A program made the translations under genes and the position numbers. Positions 18,700-25,366 of a stretch of 64,000 nucleotides of DNA are shown here, in pieces (within the stretch, counting starts at the first letter, position 1; each line of letters opens with the position of its first letter). The DNA is from Thalassobacillus cyri (GTDB lineage Bacteria; Bacillota; Bacilli; Bacillales; Halobacillaceae): the NCBI RefSeq assembly GCF_900107755.1, contig NZ_FNQR01000003.1, forward strand, positions 1 through 64,000, written 5' to 3'. Under the pieces are notes generated by a model that made no database searches, had not been told where the DNA came from, and saw nothing but the letters and a program-made list of their open reading frames with translations.

Positions 18700-19734
18700 T
18701 TAAATAGTTACAATCGATTCATCATCGATCAATTCAGAAACTACGGCTAATATTTTTTCAGGTGATGGTAAGTACAAATCTTCTAAAGCTGGCGAGAACG
18801 GTACCGGGCTATGAGGTGCTGTAACCATTTTGATTGGTGCATCCAGATAATCAAACCCTTTGTCCGCTACCAGTGCTGAAATATCTGTTGCTGCATTGCA
18901 GCGAGGGTTGGCTTCATCGACTATGAGCAGCCTGCTTGTTTTCTGAACGGATTTCAAAATTGTATTCTCATCTAGTGGAGATAAACTTCTAGGATCAACG
19001 ACTTCTGCTTCGATTCCCTTTTGTTCAAGCTGTTCAGCAGCAGTAAGCGCTGTGTTGACTTGCTTTCCGATTGCTACTATCGTTAAGTCATCCCCTGAGC
19101 GTTTGATGTCCGCCTTTCCGATCGGGATCGTATAATGTCCTTCTGGTACTTCTCCTTTAACATTGTAAAGTGTTTTGTCTTCAAAAAAGACAACCATATC
19201 GTCATCTTCAATAGCAGATATCAGCAGTCCTTTGGCATCAGCCGGGCTGGATGGAACAACAACCTTGACACCTGGAATAGCGGTAAACATGCCATAAAGT
19301 GTCTGAGAATGCTGAGCTGCTGCACGGAATCCTGCTCCGTGCATCGTACGGATCACAAGTGGAATTTTCGCGTGGCCGCCAAACATGTACCTTAATTTAG
19401 CGCCCTGGTTCATTACTTCATCAAGACAGCTGCCGATAAAATCGTTAAACATCAATTCTGCAATCGGCCGCATTCCGGTGGCAGCTGCACTTACAGCTGC
19501 TCCAACATAGCCTGCTTCAGCTATCGGAGTATCAAGAATCCGGTCACGTCCAAACTCTTGAACCAATCCTTTGGTAACACCCATTACTCCGCCCCAGGCA
19601 TCTTCATCTCCAAGATGATCAAGGTCCGCTCCACCGGCTACATCTTCCCCCAGCAAAATAACATTTTCATCGTTTCTCATCGCTTCTTTAATCGCTTCAT
19701 TAATCGCATCAGCAAATGAAATTTGTCTTGCCAT
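18700..19734 (-). CDS. acoB: Acetoin dehydrogenase E1 beta subunit
   Basis: A 344-residue transketolase-like E1 beta subunit. It shows ILLGEDVAGGA near 28, the EAGYVGAAVSAAATGMRP region near 73, and a C-terminal ligand-binding fold with ATDISALVADKG near 290. With AcoA it cleaves acetoin using thiamine diphosphate, releasing acetaldehyde and loading the acetyl unit on E2. It lies three bases from the acoA stop, so the two subunits are translated together. Confidence 0.92.
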   Translation of the reverse strand: MARQISFADAINEAIKEAMRNDENVILLGEDVAGGADLDHLGDEDAWGGVMGVTKGLVQEFGRDRILDTPIAEAGYVGAAVSAAATGMRPIAELMFNDFIGSCLDEVMNQGAKLRYMFGGHAKIPLVIRTMHGAGFRAAAQHSQTLYGMFTAIPGVKVVVPSSPADAKGLLISAIEDDDMVVFFEDKTLYNVKGEVPEGHYTIPIGKADIKRSGDDLTIVAIGKQVNTALTAAEQLEQKGIEAEVVDPRSLSPLDENTILKSVQKTSRLLIVDEANPRCNAATDISALVADKGFDYLDAPIKMVTAPHSPVPFSPALEDLYLPSPEKILAVVSELIDDESIVTI

Positions 19735-19737
19735 GGT

Positions 19738-20748
19738 TTATTCCTCCCCGCCTGGTTTATAGTTCACATACACATCAGTGGTCAGTTGATTTGCCTCCGG
19801 CATTGGACTTTTTTCCGCAAACTCCTTTGCATCTGCAACGGCTTGCCGCACATTTTCATCAATAGAGTGGAGCTCGTCCTCTGTGGCAAGATTATTCGAT
19901 AATAGATGTTCCCGGAATCGAATAATGGCATCTAATTCATTCAGGTGCTGCTCCCTTTCCTCCTGTGTCTTATATGTCTGGGCATCGCCTTCAAAATGTC
20001 CATAGTTTCGATAAGTAACACACTCGATCAGACTAGGCCCTTCCCCGTTACGGGCACGTTCTACCGCTCGCTGTGCCGCTTCATATACAGCCATCGTATC
20101 TTTTCCGTCCACCGTTTCTCCCGGGATATTATATCCGGCTGCTCGATCAGCAATTGATTTACAACTGGAAGCATATTCAAATGGCGTTGATTCTCCATAA
20201 CCATTATTTTCCGCTACAAAAATGACAGGAAGATCCCAAATAGCTGCCTGGTTGATTCCTTCATGGAAGGTTCCGTGATTGTTGGCACCATCACCAAAGA
20301 AGCAAACCGCTACACCGCCAGTTTTTCTTAATTTAGCGGATAAGCCTGCTCCAGTCGCCAGCGGGAAACCGCCACCGACAATACCATTTGCTCCAAGCAT
20401 CCCTTTACTGACATCGGCAATGTGCATAGAGCCGCCCTTTCCTTTACAAAGGCCGGTGGCTTTTCCATAGATTTCTGCCATCATGCCTTTCAGGTCACAT
20501 CCTTTAGCTATGCAATGCCCGTGCCCGCGGTGTGTGCTCGTAATGTAATCCTTATCATCTAAATGGGAACAAACGCCGACCGCAACCGCTTCTTCCCCTG
20601 CATATAGATGCACGAATCCTGGTATGGTTCCGGTACTGAACGTTTCATGGACCTGATCTTCAAAACGACGAATCTCTACCATCTTCTGATACATCCATTT
20701 GGCTTTTTCAGCTGTCAGTGACTCTTGCTGGACTTCCGACACTCTCAT
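19738..20748 (-). CDS. acoA: Acetoin dehydrogenase E1 alpha subunit
   Basis: A 336-residue thiamine-diphosphate enzyme subunit. The cofactor motif GDGANNHGTFHEGIN runs from about 165, and HRGHGH near 87 is typical of E1 alpha chains. It is the first gene of the aco operon. AAGGAGGGCGACGTGT precedes the ATG. A sigma-54 promoter lies about 70 bases upstream, and the activator gene acoR precedes it on the same strand. The alternative, a branched-chain or pyruvate E1, is made unlikely by AcoR and sigma-54. Confidence 0.92.
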   Translation of the reverse strand: MRVSEVQQESLTAEKAKWMYQKMVEIRRFEDQVHETFSTGTIPGFVHLYAGEEAVAVGVCSHLDDKDYITSTHRGHGHCIAKGCDLKGMMAEIYGKATGLCKGKGGSMHIADVSKGMLGANGIVGGGFPLATGAGLSAKLRKTGGVAVCFFGDGANNHGTFHEGINQAAIWDLPVIFVAENNGYGESTPFEYASSCKSIADRAAGYNIPGETVDGKDTMAVYEAAQRAVERARNGEGPSLIECVTYRNYGHFEGDAQTYKTQEEREQHLNELDAIIRFREHLLSNNLATEDELHSIDENVRQAVADAKEFAEKSPMPEANQLTTDVYVNYKPGGEE

Positions 20749-20817
20749 ACACGTCGCCCTCCTTAATTTTTGTAACGCTCTAACGGAACTGCCTATGGAG
20801 CGTTCTACTTTTAACTA

Positions 20818-20835
20818 TTGCAATTTTCATGCCAA
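20818..20835 (-). promoter_or_regulatory. Sigma-54 (-24/-12) promoter of acoABCL
   Basis: On the minus strand the sequence reads TTGGCATGAAAATTGCAA. The consensus TGGCAC-N5-TTGCA is matched at all but one position with exact spacing. It sits about 70 bases before acoA and directly after acoR, which encodes a sigma-54 activator. Confidence 0.9.
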
Positions 20836-20838
20836 AAA

Positions 20839-20865
20839 AGAAAACGCTTACATAATAAGCGTTTT
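20839..20865 (-). promoter_or_regulatory. acoR terminator hairpin overlapping a CcpA-type cre site
   Basis: AAAACGCTTA and TAAGCGTTTT pair and lead into a T-rich tract on the minus strand, ending acoR. The same bases (20839-20852) read TGTAAGCGTTTTCT, one base from the usual cre consensus for catabolite repressor CcpA. The site ends only four bases from the sigma-54 -24 element, so a bound repressor would block the promoter. Confidence 0.65.
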
Positions 20866-20898
20866 TAAACATTTCTCTATTTATTTTTGACGGGAAAA

Positions 20899-20933
20899 TG
20901 AGACAAAGTGGGAAACTGTCTCATTCTGTCTCA
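20899..20933 (-). promoter_or_regulatory. Candidate AcoR upstream activating sites
   Basis: Three copies of TGAGACA: 20899-20905 in one orientation, and 20917-20923 and 20927-20933 in the other. They form an inverted repeat and a direct repeat about 65-100 bases upstream of the -24 element, the usual place for enhancer sites of sigma-54 activators. Assignment to AcoR is inference. Confidence 0.6.
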
Positions 20934-20943
20934 AAATGTTCCA

Positions 20944-22764
20944 TTACCCTAATTCGTATTTCTTCAATTTTCGATAAAAAGTGCTGCGGGGAATACCAAG
21001 CTGCCGGGCAGCGGCCGAAGCTCTTCCTCCGTGCTGTCTCAACGCTTTTTCAATATACTCCTTTTCCATCTGCTCACGTGTGGATAATTCAACAGAAAAA
21101 CTTTTTTCTCTTTCATGTGGAGTTATTTGCCGAATATAGGCATCAACATCTGCAGGATCTGGAGATTGTTCACCATATTCTGTATAAATTCCTTCTAATA
21201 CATTAAAAAGCTCACGAATATTCCCTGGCCAATGGTAGCTTTGCAAGGCACGAATAGCTTCTGTTCTCCAGGTAAATTGCCAATTTCGTTTCTGAAAATA
21301 ATAATCTACTAACTCAGGAATGTCCGACAGCCTGCTTTTAAGCGGTGGCATATGAAGAGGATAAACATAGATTCGATAATAAAGATCTTCCCTGAATTGC
21401 CCCTTCTTAACGAGCCCTCCAAGTGACTTATTGGTTGCTGTAATAAGACGAAATGAGACAGGTATTGGCTTTTTCCCGCCAATAGGCACTACCTTTTTTT
21501 CTTGCAGCGTTCGCAGCAGAGCAACCTGGGTCTTTACTGAGATGTCACCAATTTCATCTAAAAATAAAGTTCCGCCATTGGCCTGGACTATTTTTCCCTC
21601 ATAACCACCCCTCTGAGCACCAGTGAATGCTCCACCTGTATAACCGAACAGTTCGCTTTCCAACAGGTTTTCAGGTATGGCGCCACAATTTACCGCAACA
21701 AACCGCCCAGTGGATTTACTGCAATCATGAAGTGATCTCGCCATTACTTCTTTTCCTGTCCCTGTATCTCCAGTAATATGAATAGTCACGTTCTTTTTAG
21801 CAGCCTTTTTCGCACGTTCTATTACTTTTTGAAAAGCACTGCTTTTCCCAGCTACTCCGTGAAAGTGGAACGAGGAGTTCCAACCTTGGACTACAGGTGA
21901 TTTTTCATGATTTGTTAAAGTGATATGATGCCCGATGATTTCACTTGAATCTTTAGCGTATACAGGAGACTGTTTGTGATTTGTCGGTAATTCAGAAATC
22001 GTAGCAGGGACATTGGTAATAGCAGCCGATGCGTAAACTAGCTGGTTGTTACGATTATAAATAATGAAGGAACGGTTACTGCCTCTTTCTTCTTTCAACC
22101 CTAAATTGACTAACTCAAGCTCTTCTTCTTTCATTATATGCTGCCACTTGCTTTCAATCGCATAGGCAGCAGCAACTACTGTCGCAAGCACATGCTGATA
22201 GTGGTCGGGTATATATGGACTTGAAATATCCAGAGCACCAATCACTTCGCCATTTTCATCTTTAATCGGAGCAGCTGAACACCCCCAAGTTTGCGAAGCT
22301 ACTGAAAAATGTTCCATGCCATTAATAGCGATTGGTTCTCCAATTGCCAATGCAGTTCCTATTGCATTCGTTCCGACTTGTTCTTCCGTCCATTTCACGC
22401 CCTCTGTAAAGTTTATCTGACCCGCAGTAGCTTTCACTTGTGTCTCCCCTACCATCCGAAGGACATAGCCCTCACGATCGACAAGCAGCAAAATCACATT
22501 AGAATCATGGTACATAACTGCAAGCTTTTTGATAAACGGTTCTGCCAATTGAATCAGCCGGCTATTTTCTTTTCTCCTTTTCTGTAACGCATCATAAGAC
22601 AACAATTTGGTGCCTTTCCCGTTGTAAGGATCGACCCCAAGCCGTCTACAATGATTCCACGATGTTTGAATCCGCTCATTAATACGTGAATCATCCAATA
22701 CACCTTCCTGGACAAATCGTCTCCAATCTCCTTTTGTGATTTGTTCCACCACGGGATCCTTCAC
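20944..22764 (-). CDS. acoR: Sigma-54-dependent activator AcoR
   Basis: A 606-residue activator of the acetoin operon. An N-terminal GAF-type sensor domain (about 75-205) probably senses acetoin. It is followed by a PAS-like linker and an AAA+ domain with Walker A GDTGTGKE at 332-339, the sigma-54 contact GAFTGA at 378-383 and Walker B FLDEIG at 401-406. A Fis-type helix-turn-helix near the end contains ASAAARQLGIPRSTFYR. It is encoded just upstream of acoA rather than downstream of acoL as in B. subtilis. Confidence 0.93.
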   Translation of the reverse strand: MKDPVVEQITKGDWRRFVQEGVLDDSRINERIQTSWNHCRRLGVDPYNGKGTKLLSYDALQKRRKENSRLIQLAEPFIKKLAVMYHDSNVILLLVDREGYVLRMVGETQVKATAGQINFTEGVKWTEEQVGTNAIGTALAIGEPIAINGMEHFSVASQTWGCSAAPIKDENGEVIGALDISSPYIPDHYQHVLATVVAAAYAIESKWQHIMKEEELELVNLGLKEERGSNRSFIIYNRNNQLVYASAAITNVPATISELPTNHKQSPVYAKDSSEIIGHHITLTNHEKSPVVQGWNSSFHFHGVAGKSSAFQKVIERAKKAAKKNVTIHITGDTGTGKEVMARSLHDCSKSTGRFVAVNCGAIPENLLESELFGYTGGAFTGAQRGGYEGKIVQANGGTLFLDEIGDISVKTQVALLRTLQEKKVVPIGGKKPIPVSFRLITATNKSLGGLVKKGQFREDLYYRIYVYPLHMPPLKSRLSDIPELVDYYFQKRNWQFTWRTEAIRALQSYHWPGNIRELFNVLEGIYTEYGEQSPDPADVDAYIRQITPHEREKSFSVELSTREQMEKEYIEKALRQHGGRASAAARQLGIPRSTFYRKLKKYELG

Positions 22765-22892
22765 CTCTTTGAATGGTTTTAAATTTAGTCAGAAAAAGAG
22801 CGTACTATCTCTTTTATTCGATTATAATTATTCTGGTTCCTCCCCCTATCACTCAAATTTCCGAAAATTCCTACAAATATTTTAATATATTT

Positions 22893-23042
22893 AAAACCAA
22901 AGAGGATGATCGCTCTGTTATATTAGCTAAAGACAAGCCAACACTCACGTTGACTACTTGTTATCCCTTTGATTTTGTCGGTTCTGCACCAGACCGTTAC
23001 ATTGTTCAGGCAGAATTAGTGTCCGTAGACAAAAATGGATAA
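22893..23042 (+). pseudogene. Truncated sortase D fragment
   Basis: About 49 codons match the C-terminus of the class D sortase at 15305-15922, including the TLTTC active-site cysteine and PDRY arginine. The first part (EDDRSVILAKDK versus EDRSVIVDKNK) is diverged, whereas from 22938 on it is almost identical at DNA level. The catalytic histidine half is missing, so it cannot be an active sortase. An open frame extends upstream to 22773, but that part is AT-rich and unlike sortase. Confidence 0.8.
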
Positions 23043-23073
23043 ACACTAACAAGGCGCTGCAATTGCAGCGCCT
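22938..23073 (+). repeat. Right direct repeat flanking the aco cluster
   Basis: A copy of 15818-15953 in the same orientation, covering the last 105 bases of sortase coding sequence and the terminator stem at 23047-23073 (AAGGCGCTGCAATTGCAGCGCCTT). The two copies bracket acoR-A-B-C-L. They could serve as a crossover site for gain or loss of that block. Confidence 0.85.
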
Positions 23074-23146
23074 TTCTATTATCAGTGATAAAAAAGGAAT
23101 CAGCGGGAGAAAGTTTGTTGTAATTTAAGGGAGAATCGACCTCGAT

Positions 23147-23172
23147 GTTTATTGGCAGGCTGTAGCGGGAAA
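23147..23172 (+). promoter_or_regulatory. SigB-type promoter
   Basis: GTTTAT, 14 bases, then GGGAAA: matches the general stress sigma-B consensus (GTTTAA / GGGWAW) with the same spacing as two other sites in this window. It precedes the small gene at 23215. Confidence 0.65.
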
Positions 23173-23214
23173 ATATTATATAACCCAATTCCTACAGAAA
23201 GGATGAGTACTACT

Positions 23215-23382
23215 ATGGGAAGAAAGGCACAGTATCAGCCAGTTGGCGGAAATGGGATTGATCCAACAGATGCACAAGAAGTCCACTATGCGAAAGAATT
23301 CAAACAGGCAGATAAAGCTGGTGGATACCGAAAACAGAAAGTCAAAGAAGCAAAAAGAGAAAATCCTGATTTAAAACAATAA
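23215..23382 (+). CDS. Small hydrophilic YfhE-like stress protein
   Basis: A 55-residue highly charged protein. Its middle part, AQEVHYAKEFKQADKAGGY, resembles the short Bacillus YfhE type. That resemblance is from memory and only moderately certain. ATG 23215 is preceded by GAAAGGATGAG; an in-frame ATG at 23203 would add four residues but overlaps this site. A SigB-type promoter lies about 45 bases upstream and a terminator follows, so it is probably a stand-alone general stress gene. Function is unknown. Confidence 0.65.
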   Translation: MGRKAQYQPVGGNGIDPTDAQEVHYAKEFKQADKAGGYRKQKVKEAKRENPDLKQ

Positions 23383-23387
23383 GTCAT

Positions 23388-23420
23388 AAAAAAAGCAGCT
23401 TTTCATAGCTGCTTTTTTTA
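23388..23420 (+). terminator. Terminator
   Basis: AAAAGCAGCT and AGCTGCTTTT pair around a six-base loop, followed by seven T in total. Confidence 0.85.
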
Positions 23421-23504
23421 TGGCATCCTTTTCAATAAGGATTAAAATTACCGGGTTCCATAACATAACAGAAAATAGCCTACTTCTTTTATGTCATGTA
23501 ATAC

Positions 23505-24224
23505 TTAAATTTTTCTGGAATGATAAAGGAAAACATTCAGGTTTTCCTTTTCATCGATAGTGCCCAGCAATATATCATTCACACTGATGTTTTTGTATGT
23601 AAGTGAAAGTTTGTTTAATAGCCACCCTTCATCTTTACCCAGCTGTTCTAATTCTTTATAGTCGATCTTTTTTTCTTTGATTACCGTTTTAGGAAGTTTA
23701 AATGGCTTAACTGGTGCACCAAACGTCGATGGTGTCAGTGGTTGATACTGGGACCGTAAAAAGAAGGAAACCGTTCCTCCTGGCTCCCATAAAGCAAGTG
23801 CGACTTTCTGGACATCCTCCGTCTTTTCTTTGCGAAGTTCCGACAAAAGTACATCAACCGAGACCCGTGCTTTCTTTAAATTTTTGTACCGAATTTCACC
23901 ATTTTCGATCAGTGGTATGGGTGCTGGGATAAATAACTTTCTCACCTTGGGTGATCGTACACTTAATAAAATCCCAATCAAGTAAAGGATCAATATCACA
24001 CCCATCGTAATCATAGATCCCTTTAATCCTAACCCTTCATCCGATAATGGGTGGGCAATGATGTTGCCAATCAATAGTACTATCACAAAGTCAAGCAAAC
24101 CGACTTGTGAGATGGAACGCTGGCCCATTAGTTTGGCTAAAATAATGAAGAAAATGAAACCGACGATTGCTCTTAACGTCCATTGAACCGCAGTAAGAGA
24201 CTCTTGAGAGCTGAAGAAATCCAC
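23505..24224 (-). CDS. DUF421 membrane protein (YetF/YdfR-like)
   Basis: A 239-residue protein: three hydrophobic helices in the first 85 residues, then the soluble DUF421 region. Family features include GQRSISQVGLLDFVIVLLIGN near 30-50 and SVDVLLSELRKE near 120. The start is GTG with AAGGGGGAG upstream. Family members are common in spore-forming bacilli and several B. subtilis paralogues influence spore germination complexes or stress; a specific role here is not shown. It is monocistronic. Confidence 0.82.
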   Translation of the reverse strand: MDFFSSQESLTAVQWTLRAIVGFIFFIILAKLMGQRSISQVGLLDFVIVLLIGNIIAHPLSDEGLGLKGSMITMGVILILYLIGILLSVRSPKVRKLFIPAPIPLIENGEIRYKNLKKARVSVDVLLSELRKEKTEDVQKVALALWEPGGTVSFFLRSQYQPLTPSTFGAPVKPFKLPKTVIKEKKIDYKELEQLGKDEGWLLNKLSLTYKNISVNDILLGTIDEKENLNVFLYHSRKI

Positions 24225-24479
24225 ACATACTCCCCCTTAACATATAAATCACTATCTTATTTTTAGCCAATTCACCTTAAATTATCAAAGATTATTAGAA
24301 AAAAATTCTGCTAATATAAGTCATAACCCGTGCATACAAAACAGATTGGTTTCCCGATTTTTGTAAAAATATCTCGATATATGTAAAACGATTTTTACAG
24401 GGATTTTTGTCGCTTTGTCGAATTTCAATGATATAAGGAATTAGCATAATAACTTAACATAATAAGAAAGGGTGTAAGT

Positions 24480-24971
24480 ATGTTGAAAAACAGTTTATTT
24501 AAATGGATGCCCTATAAAGACCAGGATACAAGCGAAAGAAAACTAGTGGAAGTAATGAAGCGTTTGAGAATCAACGACTACCATTTCAATTGGGATCGCA
24601 ACAGTTGCTATATAGAGTTTGAATATAAAGAACAGTCTTACCGATTGGAACACTCTGTCGAAAAAGCAAAACGGAAAGGCATTCTGTTAAAAAACGGCGT
24701 AGAATGTTTGGCGGCACTTACCCAGACACTCGAAGACCTTTGTATGATTATTGATCGCGGCACTTACCCATTTGAAACATGGATAGCGGGGATGCAGCAG
24801 CCCTCATCAGAAGAAAAAAAACCTGAAGTTACAGAGGAAAATCAAGTATCTTCCGAGGAAACTACTCCTGCAGAGATTAAAAAAAATAAAGAGTTCATTC
24901 CTTTTAGAAAGGATGCTACTGTAAGAGACTTTGAGCGGAAGCAGGTTATCAACGGGGGACAGCGTAAATAA
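24480..24971 (+). CDS. Conserved hypothetical protein
   Basis: A 163-residue soluble protein, start preceded by AAAGGGTG. Residues 1-105 look like a compact mixed alpha/beta domain with aromatic-rich strands (NDYHFNWDRNSCYIEFEYKEQ). The tail from about 105 is low-complexity and rich in Glu, Ser and Thr, ending in a basic patch (FRKDATVRDFERKQ). There are no membrane segments and no catalytic motif I recognise. The 255-base gap before it is AT-rich with no supported gene. It stands alone between a divergent DUF421 gene and a tRNA. Confidence 0.65.
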   Translation: MLKNSLFKWMPYKDQDTSERKLVEVMKRLRINDYHFNWDRNSCYIEFEYKEQSYRLEHSVEKAKRKGILLKNGVECLAALTQTLEDLCMIIDRGTYPFETWIAGMQQPSSEEKKPEVTEENQVSSEETTPAEIKKNKEFIPFRKDATVRDFERKQVINGGQRK

Positions 24972-25066
24972 TTTCACGAATGTGGAAAAGCTGTGTAAAT
25001 TTGATATCAATTCAATTACATTGCTGATAACTGGCGGCTGATTCTAGTAAGATGTATTTAAAGAGT

Positions 25067-25122
25067 GGCAGTAAGCAAGACCAGCGCCTCCCCCTGGCGC
25101 TCGGTACGCTTGCTGCCTTTTT
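25067..25122 (+). terminator. Large two-tier hairpin with T run
   Basis: The outer stem GGCAGTAAGC / GCTTGCTGCC encloses an inner stem AGCGCC / GGCGCT, and TTTTT follows. It lies 95 bases after the hypothetical gene. It may be that gene's terminator, but it is unusually elaborate and could be the end of a small RNA. Confidence 0.55.
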
Positions 25123-25135
25123 ATAGGAAAATATA

Positions 25136-25166
25136 AAAAATCCACTTACTGGTGTAAGTGGATTTA
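25136..25166 (-). terminator. Terminator of tRNA-Ala
   Basis: AAATCCACTTAC and GTAAGTGGATTT pair around four bases and lead into six T on the minus strand, directly after the tRNA. Confidence 0.8.
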
Positions 25167-25175
25167 CTCTTTATA

Positions 25176-25248
25176 TGGAGCATAGCGGGCTCGAACCGCT
25201 GACCTCTACACTGCCAGTGTAGCGCTCTCCCAGCTGAGCTAATGCCCC
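25176..25248 (-). tRNA. tRNA-Ala (anticodon GGC)
   Basis: A 73-base cloverleaf on the minus strand. The acceptor stem is GGGGCAT / ATGCTCC with A as discriminator. The D-arm contains AGCTCAGCTGGGAGAGC. The anticodon stem CTACA / TGTAG encloses CTGGCAG, so the anticodon is GGC, decoding GCC and GCT. The T-arm holds GGTTCGAGCC. CCA is not encoded. It stands alone, not in an rRNA operon. Confidence 0.96.
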
Positions 25249-25315
25249 GTAATTCAATTTATTAACTCGACAATCAGTATTATATAACGAGTTCTTCATA
25301 AATATCAAGAGGAAA

Positions 25316-25350
25316 ATACAAACCCTGCCAAATTTTCAGCAGGGTTTGTA
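25316..25350 (-). terminator. Terminator of the protease pair
   Basis: ACAAACCCTGC and GCAGGGTTTGT pair around ten bases, and a T-rich tract follows on the minus strand. Confidence 0.85.
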
Positions 25351-25366
25351 TGGTTGCATTATATTT

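Noticed and set aside
22773-22892. Upstream part of the frame leading into the sortase fragment as a genuine N-terminus
   Set aside because: AT-rich, no ribosome site, no similarity to the sortase anchor or histidine half. I treat only 22893-23042 as sortase-derived.
25067-25122. Signal recognition particle RNA
   Set aside because: The conserved SRP loop (GGAA / AGCAG pattern) is not present; only a hairpin with a T run is supported.
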